From Paraglomus occultum (lineage: Eukaryota > Glomeromycota > Glomeromycetes > Paraglomerales > Paraglomeraceae): a DNA stretch of 33,226 nt. How positions within the stretch are numbered: the first letter of the stretch is position 1; each line of letters begins with the position of its first letter. Position numbers and translations under genes: made by a program. Positions 1-11,007 of the stretch are shown here, in pieces. A model generated the notes under the pieces. That model made no database searches. It saw nothing but the letters and a program-made list of their open reading frames with translations, and was not told where the DNA came from. The stretch spans positions 1 to 33,226 of the forward strand of contig CAJVPJ010000233.1 of assembly GCA_910592205.1 (NCBI GenBank). The letters run 5' to 3'.

Positions 1-1170
1 GTTATGATTTTCCGTTCCTCTTGATAAATTTCATAAGTGATTTTTTCTTGATCTAGATATTCCTGGAGAGTTTGGGTGTTATTGATTTTGAAAACATATG
101 GAGTAATTTTTTCTCCTTGTTTTTTTTTTAAATACTTCTAATGGTGCTGTAATTCTTGGGTTCCATGGTCGATTTGATGTAAATTAGTTTCATATACTTT
201 ATTATTTTATATAGAGGTAGTCCTATATTACTCCTGTTATGGTTTATATTCCTCACATTCTGGTATGATAAAGTGAGCATTAAAATTAACAGTCCATAAA
301 CACCATTACTTTTCAAAATGTCATCAGTCATACTGGTCAGTTTTACAGCCACATCATAATCAACTACAACCTCTTATTTATGTCACATAACAGAATGTTC
401 ACTTTGTCTGGTTTTGTTGCAGCATGCCCCATATTAAAAATGTCTTGAATACTAGGATCAACATAACTTTCTTTATTTTATAAGTATTTCCTGTAAACAA
501 TCCGTATTTGATAAAGGAATGAAAGTTGGAGAATAATTCAAGTAATAAATATCTTACTAATCCTTAAATAACTCCATTTCAGCAATCAGTATGCACACTT
601 CATAGATATCATTTTATCACAAATCCATGAGGCAAGTCATCAACAGCATTTGAAACCTTCTCATATTAATATTTGTCATTCACCATTTTCATATTGAATG
701 AAAATGCATTTCAGGCACTATTCATATTCACCCGTTAAAATGCAATGCTCATTGTTCTGAACTGTTATGTGATCAGGGTACCTATTTTGATAGACGCTTA
801 TCTTGTTGTGATTAAGGATTATGATTCGTTTATTTCTCCGTGTATTCACGTGTCTTACATCCTGTTATTGGATGTGAAAAATGATCACTGTTATTATATC
901 TACAAATAAAGTAATTATGCAAACGAAGTGTTTGAGTCGATTCTATTTATCTTATTTTATAGTAGTTTTGAAATTAGCGGGGTTATTATTGTTAACAATC
1001 CAGCTGTTGAATTCTTCGTGAAGAATTGCTTTCCCTCCCGTCTCTAAGTTTGTCTCATGTACAGATGCAGTCAGCAACGATCATTCGCTTAATTTCTTCC
1101 CAACGCCCAACAATAGTCAGTTCATCAACTTTATTGAGCTACAAATAATTCTTAGTCAACAATCAAGGCC
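1..1170 (-). pseudogene. Decayed protein-coding relic, truncated at left window edge
   Basis: Unrecognised family. Reading the minus strand from about 1170 to 1, stretches that look like real protein appear one after another in changing frames, separated by stops. Examples are KVDELTIVGRWEEIKRMIV (about 1140-1080), AILHEEFNSWIVNNNNPANF (about 1030-970), NAVDDLPHGFVI (about 650-615), DIYEVCILIAEMELFKD (about 610-560), DYDVAVKLTSMTDDILKSNG (about 360-305) and, in the last 137 bases, ITPYVFKINNTQTLQEYL, still open at position 1. A stop lies at 138-140, next to a ten-base homopolymer. Order and spacing fit one long protein that has collected many frameshifts and nonsense changes. I cannot name the protein; a dead transposon gene or a dead member of an expanded family are both possible. 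Confidence 0.45.
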
Positions 1171-2232
1171 ATTGATTAGCTGAAAGTATATAATAAAGTG
1201 TCTTTTTTTAGTAGTTGCCTTGATACGATACTAATACTAATACATAGATGTAAAATTGTTAAGGAAAATGCAACGTAACACACATGAGATGATTGATAAT
1301 CTGGATTTTTTTCGAATGGCACAGTCAACCATATGAAATGCAGACAAGAGAAATTCCTATGCTTTATGCCAATGGAGCGTGCACGTTTAACGTGTAGAGA
1401 ACGTGAATCCATCAAGAACCTTACACAATAGATGATATGCGTGAGAACGAAGCACAGAAAAAGAAACGGGTTTGTCGGGTAGCCGTAAAAAAAGCAATAC
1501 TCATGATGGCGCCTTGCCTGGCGGTTTGTGCTTCAATACAAAATACGGCGAGGCTAAGTTCCCATCATCTGCCAGGCTTCATTTTGATTTCTGTTTTCGC
1601 ACATTTATCGTCAGTGTTGGACACAAACAAAAGGTTCTCTCTGAACGTTCCAGACTGATGATGCCAAGAGCTGTATTTGCCCGGGTAACTTCCCGATTAA
1701 CAAAACTGCAATTACTCAAGATAATACAACAGTTTTCAATACAATCAACAAGGGTTAGTAACCAGATTCGCAGTAACTAATTAGGATATATTACTACTGG
1801 TGGCTTGGTTTGTTTGTAGCTTCAATGGAAGTTAGTATTGTACAGCATTCTGTGCCGCCCGAGCAAATGTCGATCCATTTCAACCACTGTGTCGATCCAT
1901 TTCAGCGGTTAAAAAATGATGCTGATTCAAGTTATTGAACAATTGGATGCATAAGCTTGCATATCGAATATGCATATATTCATCTCCTTGAAGACTTTGT
2001 TATTGTGTGTGCAGTAGCCATTGTGTTTTGATGCTGCGTATTTTAACCTGTTTATATTTGGGTTACCTCAATTACAATTAAATTATGAAGTGACTTCCAA
2101 AAGGAACTGGTGACATTCACTGTTTGGGCTCAACCACTTTATCGAATAGGCAGATGCAAAGAATATCCTTGTTTCCCTAAACCATTCTGTTTGCATTGGC
2201 CACACCAAACGCAGAAAGAGGTATGCGACTGT
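1171..2232. other. No supported gene
   Basis: Short open frames are present but none shows codon-like composition, splice logic or a recognisable motif. The only structure noted is a 14-base direct repeat, GTCGATCCATTTCA, occurring twice about 22 bases apart near 1869-1904. The last part is presumably upstream sequence of the calpain gene. Confidence 0.5.
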
Positions 2233-2240
2233 TATAAAAG
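2233..2240 (+). promoter_or_regulatory. TATA box of the calpain gene
   Basis: TATAAAAG lies 83 bases before the calpain ATG, a spacing that leaves a short 5' UTR. It matches the eukaryotic TATA consensus and is placed sensibly, but no start site was measured. Confidence 0.5.
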
Positions 2241-2322
2241 AGACGTTTTTACTCCAAGATCAAGCACAAGCTTTTTTCATCAAGCTTTCATAGTCTATTA
2301 AACAAACAAGTATCTATCAAAA

Positions 2323-4793
2323 ATGACCTCACCATACGACGTTCTCAAGACTAAATGGAAACAACGACAAGACACAGATACCACTGTTTTCGGAGCCACG
2401 CGTGACGAAGCTGTTACGAAAATTAAACAATTGGCTGAAACCGTACGTTTTCCCTTTTGCTCTCATTTCTATTAACCTGCCGACCCAAAATAATTTTAAG
2501 CGTCGCGGAATTTTATTAGAAAGCTGCTGGGCTAGGAGGAAACCCGTTTACGGACGAGGAATGGAACATTTCAAAATATCCCATGGTTGCGCTTTACCAA
2601 AACAACGCAAATCCCTCGCTTGATCCATCTCATCCCTATAGTTTCACTTCAGTCCAACGTCTTAGCGTCGTGACTCCGCAATCGAGTTTCTATGTCGATG
2701 GAACTGCGCCGGGTGATGTTCAGCAAGGTCTGTTGCGTACACGTGTTTACACCATTTTTGCAGAAATTAGTCTCACGTGACATTATTAATATCATCAAAA
2801 AAAAAAAAAAGGTTTAGTTGGCGATTGCTGGTTTCTCGCTGTTCTTGCTGGAGCCGCTGATGTTCCCGGTCTCGTTCAATCCATAGCTGTCTCTGTTGAT
2901 GAGCAAGCCAAGGTATATACGATTGGAAATTTTTCATCTCAATTCATAATTAGAGATTAATTCTTATTGACTAAATTTTCACATAGATCTATGGATTTGT
3001 ATTCTACAACGAAGGATGGGTTGGTACCGTAGTCGATGATTACTTGTTTTACAACAACTCACAATTGAGCTTCAGGTATTTCGAATTAAAAAATTGTGTG
3101 ATTCACAAACATGTGTATTGGGTCACACATTTAATCAACGATTGATTTACGTTTGCAGCGCGTCCAGGCAGAATGAAGCTTGGGTTCCGCTTCTGGAAAG
3201 TGAGTTTGCATTTCTCCTTTTTTTCCCATCCATGTTTTAGTCATGCCAATTTGAAGTGGCTCTAATTCAATGTATTTTTCGCAGAGGCGTTTGCCAAGGT
3301 CAATGGTGACTACGAAAGTATCGATGGTTCAATCGGACAAAGAGGTATTTATAACATTGCCTTCTTTGTTATGCAAATTAAACGTAAAACTAATAATTTC
3401 CCATAACTTGCCCTTCCACTCCCCCTCAGCACTTGTTGCCATTGGAGGCGTAAACTATGTGAATTATGATCTCTCCCAAGTGAAGCAAGATTCCACGTTG
3501 AAAGACCAACTTTGGAATGCATTTCTCGCCGCCAAGAATGCCAGCAAGAATCTTGATACCATATTTGCTTGCAGTCGCCAACATCATCATGATCCCAATC
3601 CAAACGGTTATGGTGAAGATATAATGGGTTTGGTCCCTTCACATATGTATACTTTCCGTCGCGCTGTTAATTTCCATGGTACCAACTTGATCGAGGTCCG
3701 TAATCCCTGGGCAATGACTGAATGGAAGGGTAAGCATTACGATAACTGCTCTCTACACTACACTACATTACAACTACATACAGAACTTTCTGTGAACTAA
3801 TTATACTGACTTGTATAACGATTATTTTACTTTTTAGGCGCTTGGTCAGATAGTAGCGATGACTGGGCACCTTACAGACAAGGTGATACGATACCAGAGT
3901 TGGATTACTCTCTCTCTGATGACGGTTCCTTCTTTATGGCATACGACGACTTTTTGAACGAATACGATGGAGTAGAAAGTTGTGAATACCCGGTAGCAGT
4001 CGGTAAGTGTCATGTCAATACGAAACTTGATTCGTTTACTTTACAAGAAATATGAAACTGATCAATTGGTATGATTCCCCCTCCATCAATAGCCACAAAC
4101 CTCAACCGGCCTGCCAGCATTTCAACACAGAGTCTTTTACAAGCTTGGTGGTATGGCCTCTACAATATTTATTACACCGATAGAGCAAACCAATCAGACT
4201 TGTCGAGTATACAATTGACCTTTGCGAGTGGGAGCCCTGACGGGAACATCGTTTCGGTCGGTGGCAATGGAACGGATGGTATAGGGACTTATTCCATTAA
4301 TAACGGCACATATAATAAGTCAACAAAAGCTATTTCCTTTACCAAGCAGTACAACAATGTCAATAACAATGTGGCCTGGCTCTACCAAGGCATATATAAT
4401 AACGACCTGTTTTATGGATCATGGGGCACTCCTGCCAATGCAAATCAGGGTAACTTCTTGATTAGACGGACGGAACTTCTCGAAAAACAATCGGATGAGG
4501 GGAGCTGGCGAGGATATTACTTCGATGCACAAAACAATAGTAGTCTGATGCTGATTCACTTGAATGTATGGAAAGAGCCTAACGGCGACGAAACTATCAC
4601 TGGCTCCGGTAATGATGTAGTTGGTGCGTTTACCATTGATGGACGCATCTCAACTAACAATTCGGTCAGCTTCAGCAAGAGATATTCTACTCATGCGTGG
4701 AATTATAATGGACAGAAGAGCGGAAACGCGATATTTGGAACTTGGGGCGCTGGAATACCCAGTGGTGGTGATTTCGTAATTTGGAAATATTAG
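2323..4793 (+). CDS. Calpain-family cysteine protease with duplicated C-terminal module
   Basis: Papain-fold calcium-type neutral protease, probably cytosolic. Nine exons: 2323-2442, 2520-2727, 2812-2912, 2987-3075, 3159-3199, 3285-3344, 3430-3729, 3838-4002, 4093-4793; every junction keeps phase and the product is 594 aa. The catalytic triad is visible: Cys115 in QGLVGDCWFLA, His278 in VPSHMYTF, Asn298 in EVRNPWA. The N-terminal 95 or so residues carry the usual NPFTDEEW-type lead-in. No signal peptide. After the protease core (to about residue 360) there is no recognisable C2-like or EF-hand domain. Instead two related units of about 100 residues follow (about 380-487 and 500-594), each with W..G at its start, a G.G.D..G.F-type centre and an FGTWG/YGSWG...G.F.I ending. 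Intron 2 ends in 14 A residues before its AG. Family assignment is secure; substrate is unknown. Confidence 0.93.
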
Positions 4794-4851
4794 TCTGCCC
4801 ATTCCCTATCTCTATGTATATGTATATGTATTAGTGTGATTATTTATTATA

Positions 4852-4857
4852 AATAAA
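4852..4857 (+). terminator. Polyadenylation signal of the calpain gene
   Basis: AATAAA lies 58 bases after the calpain stop codon, a normal position for a poly(A) signal. Confidence 0.5.
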
Positions 4858-5702
4858 GCCGTCTTTAAGTGACTACTGATACGTGACATCTTGGTTGCAA
4901 ATGTTAATGGCTCTACGTTGCTAGCGTGCAATCCGCCTCAATATGACGCTTTTTCTGGTGATGGAAATTCCCACTAGAATTTGACATACTCCGATCCACA
5001 GACACATCATTGTTAACGTTAATTGTGTCGATAAGGTATTTGCAGCAGACGTCGCCAATGATGAATAGATCAGATCATAGCGTACATATTGACCAAAGCA
5101 CAAAATGTGCGAATCACGCGAAAGCCATCTGCGTAGTGATTATGTAATCTCTCTAAGGCAATTATAGCTAGACGGGTAAACGTGAATTAGTAGCAGAAAC
5201 ATAATCCTGAAGAGGATTACTAATTTGTCCGTTTAATAATTCGTATACAAATGAAACGTTATTAGAGTATCGACAATAGAAATATATAATGAGAAGCTTG
5301 GTAATTATTAAGGCGTATAACAAAAATGATGCACGTGATAAAAGAGAGTTTGCTTCTACAAATTGACCTGAACGGCAAGTAACAATGGTAACCAGAGTAC
5401 ATAGCATATCATACAGTTACGCAAATATTGTCAAGCAAGAATATTTCGAACCTTTGGTGCTTATTAATGCAAGTAAAGGGAGTGACAAGAACCTTGCTAA
5501 TATAGCGATCTACATATATTATATTTTACTTAGCGTTAGATTAAATATAACCAGATAGTGATCAAACGATCACTAACTCTAAAACTGGAATTACAAATTG
5601 ATTGGATTCTCGAAGGGAAAGTGTATTGCAGCAATAAAGCTGCTAACAATGATCACCTTTTTCTTCAATAGCATAAATACTAATTATCTAAAGACAAATA
5701 TT
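4858..5702. other. Intergenic, no supported gene
   Basis: Sequence between the 3' ends of the calpain gene and the ankyrin-FYVE gene, which converge. It is AT-rich, and its short open frames show no recognisable motif. It presumably holds the 3' UTR of the minus-strand gene. Confidence 0.5.
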
Positions 5703-8276
5703 CTACAAATTACTAATATTCGTTGATGCAAAGCTGTTCGATCTTGGACGACCCAAACAGTTGTCACAAACACGATGGTATTGCGATGATCTTGTAATAC
5801 TTTCGGATCCACTTGGATCACGTAGAACCTGGTGAAGAGGTAGTTTAATTTTTGACGCCGAGCATTGGTCGCATACAACTTGACCACATCGTCTAAGAAT
5901 TTTCACGTCAAAGTTAGTAATCGCGGATCAGTGTAGAAAGTACACGAGTTGTTGTACTGTTAAATATTAACTATATGCATACCTGCAATGATGCCTTCGA
6001 ATCAAAAAACTAAACTTTCTTGAACATTGTCTACACGCTGGTACGTCTTTATCATTCTCCCACATGGGTGCAGTTGAAGGCCTTACAGACAGAATAGACA
6101 CAGAATCATCATACACGGACGAGTTATCCATATCCTCGTGAATATTCTGAGCATTCGTTGACCATGGACCATCAATAGTTTGAAAACTACTGAGACTTGT
6201 AGTTGACGGAGCTTTAAATTTTGTGAAACTTGTAATGGTACCGCTCGTCGATCTGTTCATTCCTGGCCGGCCAAAAAGACTCGCGTTAGACTCACCCCCG
6301 GATTGCTGCTCCATCGCATTTAGGAACTCGACGCGAGATAAGTAGTCAGTAATTAATGAATTGGCCTCAATTTTACGTTGCATATTGTCATCGGCTTTTG
6401 AAGGAAAAGTTCGTGTGAGTTCAATAAATAATTAAATGTTAGCAAAACGCGTAGACTCAATAGATAACTATACAAACTTTTAATTCCTTCTTTTAAGATT
6501 TCAATTGCATCCTTATGTCGGGCTATTTGATCCGATAAAGAAATATTTCTATGCTTGTTCAAGAGAGCTTCAGCACGCTCAACGTAATTATCCCCTTCAA
6601 GCGTAAGCGACTGACTTTTGCGCATGAGCTCGCTCGCCGCGGTTCCGTCGACTTTAAATTGTCGCTTTGTAATGCGAACCCATCTGCGACGGCGGACCCA
6701 ATTATTCGCCCCGGCCGGCGGAGCAGGTAACCATAGAGAATCAGAATCATCAAAACTTCGTGCGTATTGCCATCCGTCTGCATCTACGCGTGGATATGAC
6801 ATATCAATCTGCCAATCAGTCAACCAGAACCATTCATTAAGAGTTTTAGATAAACTTGAACTCGAAATGACAGATGCAGACGAAGAACGGGAATCTGACG
6901 GAAGACCAATCGCAGACTTTGTAGTTGGTTTTCCATTAGGAAGTGACCATGGTCCGCGTACATCGCTTTTTAACAGATAACTAGCAGAATATTTGGCAGC
7001 CCCACTGCGAAGCATTGGAAAGGACGAAGATGCGCGTTCATTTTCGTGAATCACAATGGGTACGTTGCTATGAAATGCGTAGACATCGTATGGCTGATCT
7101 GTCGACGGCGATGATGTAAAATCACTAAAAGAATATTCTAGAAAAGCACCGGAATATAAATAATGCTAAATAACAAAAAAATTGAGGCACTGAAAAGCTT
7201 TTGTTACTGATCGTTTAGAATACGTACGTCCAGATAAAGCCTTCTTTGCTTTCCAACAATCACGTTCAGCCTTCTCAAGTAATTCACATATGTAAATTTC
7301 TTGGCTTACTGCAGCAACGTCGTATGCGGCTTCACCGATTGAATTCTTTAATAGCGGGTCTGCTCCGCGTCCTAATAGATACTCGACAACTTCTATATGT
7401 CCTTTAGATGACGCGTTCACTGTAAAAATTACGGCATGTTTCATGATCAGTCTAATTGTGTTGGTTATGGTATCAACGCCATTATTAAAAAATGTTCGAA
7501 AGTTTAAATACAGCTTTGACACGACTTACTCAAGGGCGTATGTCCTTTGTGGCTTTGAACATTAACGTCCGCATCAGTATGCTCCAAAAGATACTGAACT
7601 ATTGTAATGTATCCTTGTGCGCAGGCGTTGTGGAGGGCAGTCCACCCATCACTGTCTTGCCGTTCAACATGAGCGTTTCGTCGCAAAAGAAACGCCACCA
7701 CGGCAGGAAATCCCGCCAATGACGCTTTATGGAGAGCAGTCTACGATAATCAAATAAATATAAGAATATTTAAAATTAGACACAAAAGCCTGATATGAAA
7801 AAATCCGCATTCTCATCAGATCGTATGATTAATACCTCTCCGGTTTGATCTTCTAAATCAACAATAGCGCCTGCATTGTCCACTAACAATTTGACTACCG
7901 GCAGGTGCCCTCGCGAGGCAGCGTAGTGTAGTGGTGTCAGACCAGAGGACGGAGTGGCTTCGTTTGCAAGCATGAAAGGAGATAAATTTGCCCCAGCGTC
8001 TTGTCGTTGGAGCAACTGACGTACTCTATGCAAATTACCAGCGGCGGCAGCTTCATGTATGCTTGATTCTGACTCGTCAGCTACAAACTCGTTTGAAGCT
8101 CGCCTGTAACTAGAACTGGACGCTTGCTGATTGAAGGTACCCGGCGGGAGTTTTACTTGTTTGTTATGGATATTTCCATAATAAGGATGATTTTCTCCTG
8201 GAACTGGTGGATGAACTGAAACGGGAACAGTCGGCACTGGCAATGTGTTTTGCGTGATGGTGGGCGAACGCAACAT
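5703..8276 (-). CDS. Ankyrin repeat / DysF-like / FYVE zinc finger protein
   Basis: Likely a peripheral endosomal protein that binds phosphatidylinositol 3-phosphate through its FYVE domain. Six exons, in transcription order: 8276-7836, 7740-7530, 7419-7228, 7137-6478, 6394-5983, 5892-5703; phases agree and the product is 701 aa. Domains: a low-complexity N-terminus; ankyrin repeats at about 70-265 (GLTPLHYAASRGHLPVVKLL, GWTALHNACAQGYITIVQYL, GHTPLMNASSKGHIEVVEYL); a Trp/Arg-rich segment at 382-440 (EWFWLTDWQID, DGWQYARSFD, NNWVRRRRWVR) that resembles DysF/peroxin-23 motifs; a charged helix around 450-530; and a FYVE finger at 613-684. The FYVE hallmarks are all present: WEND, RRHHCRRCG, HRVC and eight Cys ligands (622, 625, 638, 641, 646, 649, 681, 684). 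An in-frame TAA at 8322-8324 separates this ATG from sequence further upstream. FYVE and ankyrin calls are secure; the DysF call is by motif memory. Confidence 0.9.
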
Positions 8277-8693
8277 TTTCTCGTGAGAACCGAGTGGGGG
8301 AGATAGGTTTTGCAAGTTGGTTTATATAATATAGTCACGCTTGGTTTCGTGTAACTGTCTCGCAGATCGAACTTTGATCCAACCCTTTACTGGTCACGCG
8401 ACTCCCGCTTTTTCGGGGAAAATATAGAGTCGATTCATTGACTTTTGCGGCAAAGACCATTTTGCCATTTTTGCAAAAGGTTTGCATTAAGGAGACCCCA
8501 GTACTAGATAGAGATACCCCTGCATACGTAAGCATTTTACATATAAATTCCGTGAAATTCTTCCGAAAGTTTCCCTTAAAGATCCGTCCGATGAATCACA
8601 AAATTTTTTCGTGTCATGATCATCTATAATTGAAATTTTGCTAATTACTGTATTCGAATTCAAATTTTTCGATTAGTCTTTATTGCCTTTAAG
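8277..8693. promoter_or_regulatory. Shared divergent upstream region
   Basis: This 417-bp gap separates the start codons of the ankyrin-FYVE gene (-) and the mitochondrial DnaJ gene (+), so it must hold both promoters and 5' UTRs. Minus-strand open frames inside it show no motif and are taken as chance. Confidence 0.5.
8321..8328 (-). promoter_or_regulatory. TATA-like box of the ankyrin-FYVE gene
   Basis: On the minus strand TATATAAA lies about 45 bases before the chosen ATG at 8276. The match is good, but it sits in AT-rich sequence, so chance is possible. Confidence 0.35.
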
Positions 8694-10877
8694 ATGATAC
8701 CAACACAAAACGCTCTTCGACTCGGACTATGTTGCGTAGCCTCGATATGTCATACGACGATCCACACGGGCTTCCAGCGCTCGATTACAACACAACACTT
8801 GTTCCAAAGAGCCACTGCTCGACATTTTTTTCATTCAACTTGCACTTTGATCAACCAACAGGCCCGTCACGGAACCTTACGACAATTGAACTTTGCACGT
8901 AGGATTTATGGGGATTATGATCCAGTAAATACGGACGCTCCTTGTTTTACTAGACTAACATATAATATGACATTTTCCTGTCAAATATTCAGAATGCTCT
9001 CACGTATTAAGGATATCATCCGCTTATGCTCAGACTGTAAGTGTAAATTTTAATGTTGGTTATTAGATTGTCTCAAGTCTTTATTGTTGATGATGATCCT
9101 GATTTACGACACCAAGGTTAAACCGAATTTGCTTCTCGCGTGCAGCGATCCTTTCATGGATCAGGTATCTTTCCGATGTTTATGCGCCTTCGTTATATAT
9201 ATGCATTTCGGGTCTGATCTATAGAACGCTTCTATGATCAGCAAATGCTGCGGCCAAAAACGATTTCTACGAAATCTTAGGAGTACCAAGAAACGCGTCT
9301 CAATCGGACATCAAGAAAGCTTATTATTCCGCATGTATTCAAAATTATCGGCTTGATTTGTTTTCTCGTTTAGTAGAATCTAACGATGTGGATACGTTTT
9401 GTAGCTTGCCAAGAAATATCATCCAGACACGAACAAAAGCCCTGATGCAAAAGAAAAGTTTGTACAGATTCAAGAAGCTTATGGTGTATGTGTTTGTGAT
9501 ACTGTTCGTTCCCAAGCTGAGTATTCCGTTTGACGTGCATTGGGTACTAATAACGAGTTTTGATCCAGGTACTCTCGGATGAAGAAAAGCGAGCGCAATA
9601 TGATCAATTTGGATCTTCGTTTACTGGTGTGTCACGCCATTAGAGTAATGATGCTAGATTTTATGTAATGGTTATGGTATAAACTATTAATCAATATTCG
9701 GGTTATAAAACAGGCGATGGGCCAACAGGAGCAGGGGGTTTCCCGGGTGCTAATTTTGGAAACTTTGCAGGATTTGGACCGGAAGACTTTATGAACCAAT
9801 TCTTTGGTGCTACTGGTAATACATTCAACAGAGGTGCATTTGCGAGAGGAGATGATATTGAGGTGATGCTTGCATATTTTTTTCTCCTAAAGTTCTTCTC
9901 AACATTGTTTGCTTGACTCTAACAATTTTTGTGACTATGGTTTCGGGCCACTCTTTTAGACAGTCATAACGGTTCCATTTATGGAAGCTGTTAAGGGAGG
10001 ACGACGGGAGATTACTATCGAGCACGTCGCCCTTTGCACAAATTGTAAAGGGTTCGGAACAAAGAACGCGCAGAAACCAGAAAAATGCTCTACATGCGGC
10101 GGTACAGGTCTACAGTGGACTGCCGTCGCCAGCGGATTTCATATGCAAAGTACGTGTAAAGATTGTAGAGGCAAAGGTCGCAGAATACGCCCGGATAACA
10201 AATGTCTTGTGTGCAACGGTCTTGGAAGAGTAAGAGAGAAAAAATCAATATTCGTGGATATTCCTGCAGGTAACTGAACACGGACATCGCGTCTTATACC
10301 TTGCTTTCTGTATTGTCGCCCGTAATTGCCTGACTATAACTTGTCACTATCGTTATTAGGAGTGGATGACGGGATGAGCATAAAAATTGCCCGGGAAGGC
10401 GATGTTCCATTAGATGTAGATGGCCCGCCGGGGAATTTGTACGTAAGAATCCAAATAAGACCTTCGAGCATATTCAAACGTCAGGGTTCTACCATATTAG
10501 TAGATGCCGAAGTCCCATTTCATACAGCAATACTGGGAGGATACATTCGCATACCGACAGTTGATGGTGACGTAGAAGTTAAAGTCCCGTCGGGAACGCA
10601 GCCTGGTCAGCAGGCTGTATTGAAAGGGCGAGGTGTTCGTAAGGTCAACACGCAGTCTCGTGGAGATCAAATAGTCGCATTTAAGGTGACAGTACCAAAG
10701 TACGTGAAAAGATGAGCTTACTAAATTCTAATCTTGGATAATAGTTGAGATCAGGGACTGTCTTATATTTGACGTCAGGATGGAAAAGTTAACTATGCAA
10801 TTTGAAATTTTAGGAAATTGACACCGAAACAACGACAGTTGATAGAAGAATATGCCAAGACCTCGAGTGACACTTAG
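8694..10877 (+). CDS. mdj1: Mitochondrial type I DnaJ co-chaperone (Mdj1/Tid1-like)
   Basis: Hsp40 partner of mitochondrial Hsp70 in the matrix. Exons: 8694-8898, 8993-9036, 9146-9164, 9242-9330, 9405-9485, 9569-9626, 9714-9862, 9960-10269, 10360-10699, 10814-10877; all phases fit, giving 452 aa. The first 90 residues are basic, without acidic clusters, and contain RHFFHST and RSFHGS, typical of a cleaved presequence. The J domain starts with [12 protein letters not shown] and has HPD at 125-127, then a G/F-rich linker. Four zinc motifs follow at 241-304 ([32 protein letters not shown]), then the substrate-binding and dimer regions. Exon 3 is only 19 nt. The intron after exon 4 must be GC-AG (GCATGT ... 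TAG) to keep YYS joined to [10 protein letters not shown]. The first three exons are inferred from splice signals and phase; from exon 4 on the model is firm. Confidence 0.92.
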
Positions 10878-10937
10878 AACATTTGAATATCATCTGGTAG
10901 GGGATCGTCTCATACATTGTGACACGTAGTTCTAGGT

Positions 10938-10943
10938 TTTTAT
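10938..10943 (-). terminator. Poly(A) signal of the 11008-12998 gene
   Basis: On the minus strand AATAAA lies 65 bases past the stop at 11008-11010. It falls inside the expected 3' UTR of the opposing DnaJ gene. Confidence 0.4.
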
Positions 10944-10995
10944 TATACATCAATTATAATATGCATGACAACCTTTGATATAATGATAGGAAGAT

Positions 10996-11001
10996 AATAA
11001 A
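10996..11001 (+). terminator. Poly(A) signal of the DnaJ gene
   Basis: AATAAA lies 119 bases after the DnaJ stop and only 7 bases short of the stop codon of the opposing gene, so DnaJ transcripts probably run into the end of that gene. Confidence 0.4.
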
Positions 11002-11007
11002 ACATAA

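Noticed and set aside
8335-8535. Minus-strand frame in the FYVE/DnaJ intergenic region as an extra first exon
   Set aside because: It is separated from the FYVE coding frame by an in-frame stop (8322-8324) and shows no donor that joins it sensibly. The ATG at 8276 with its TATA-like box explains the gene.
8899-9241. Single long first intron, or read-through of exon 1 to the GTAAGT at 9037 in its original frame, in the DnaJ gene
   Set aside because: Both give much longer introns (343 or 205 nt) than elsewhere in the window. The model with exons 8993-9036 and 9146-9164 gives introns of 94, 109 and 77 nt and a better presequence.
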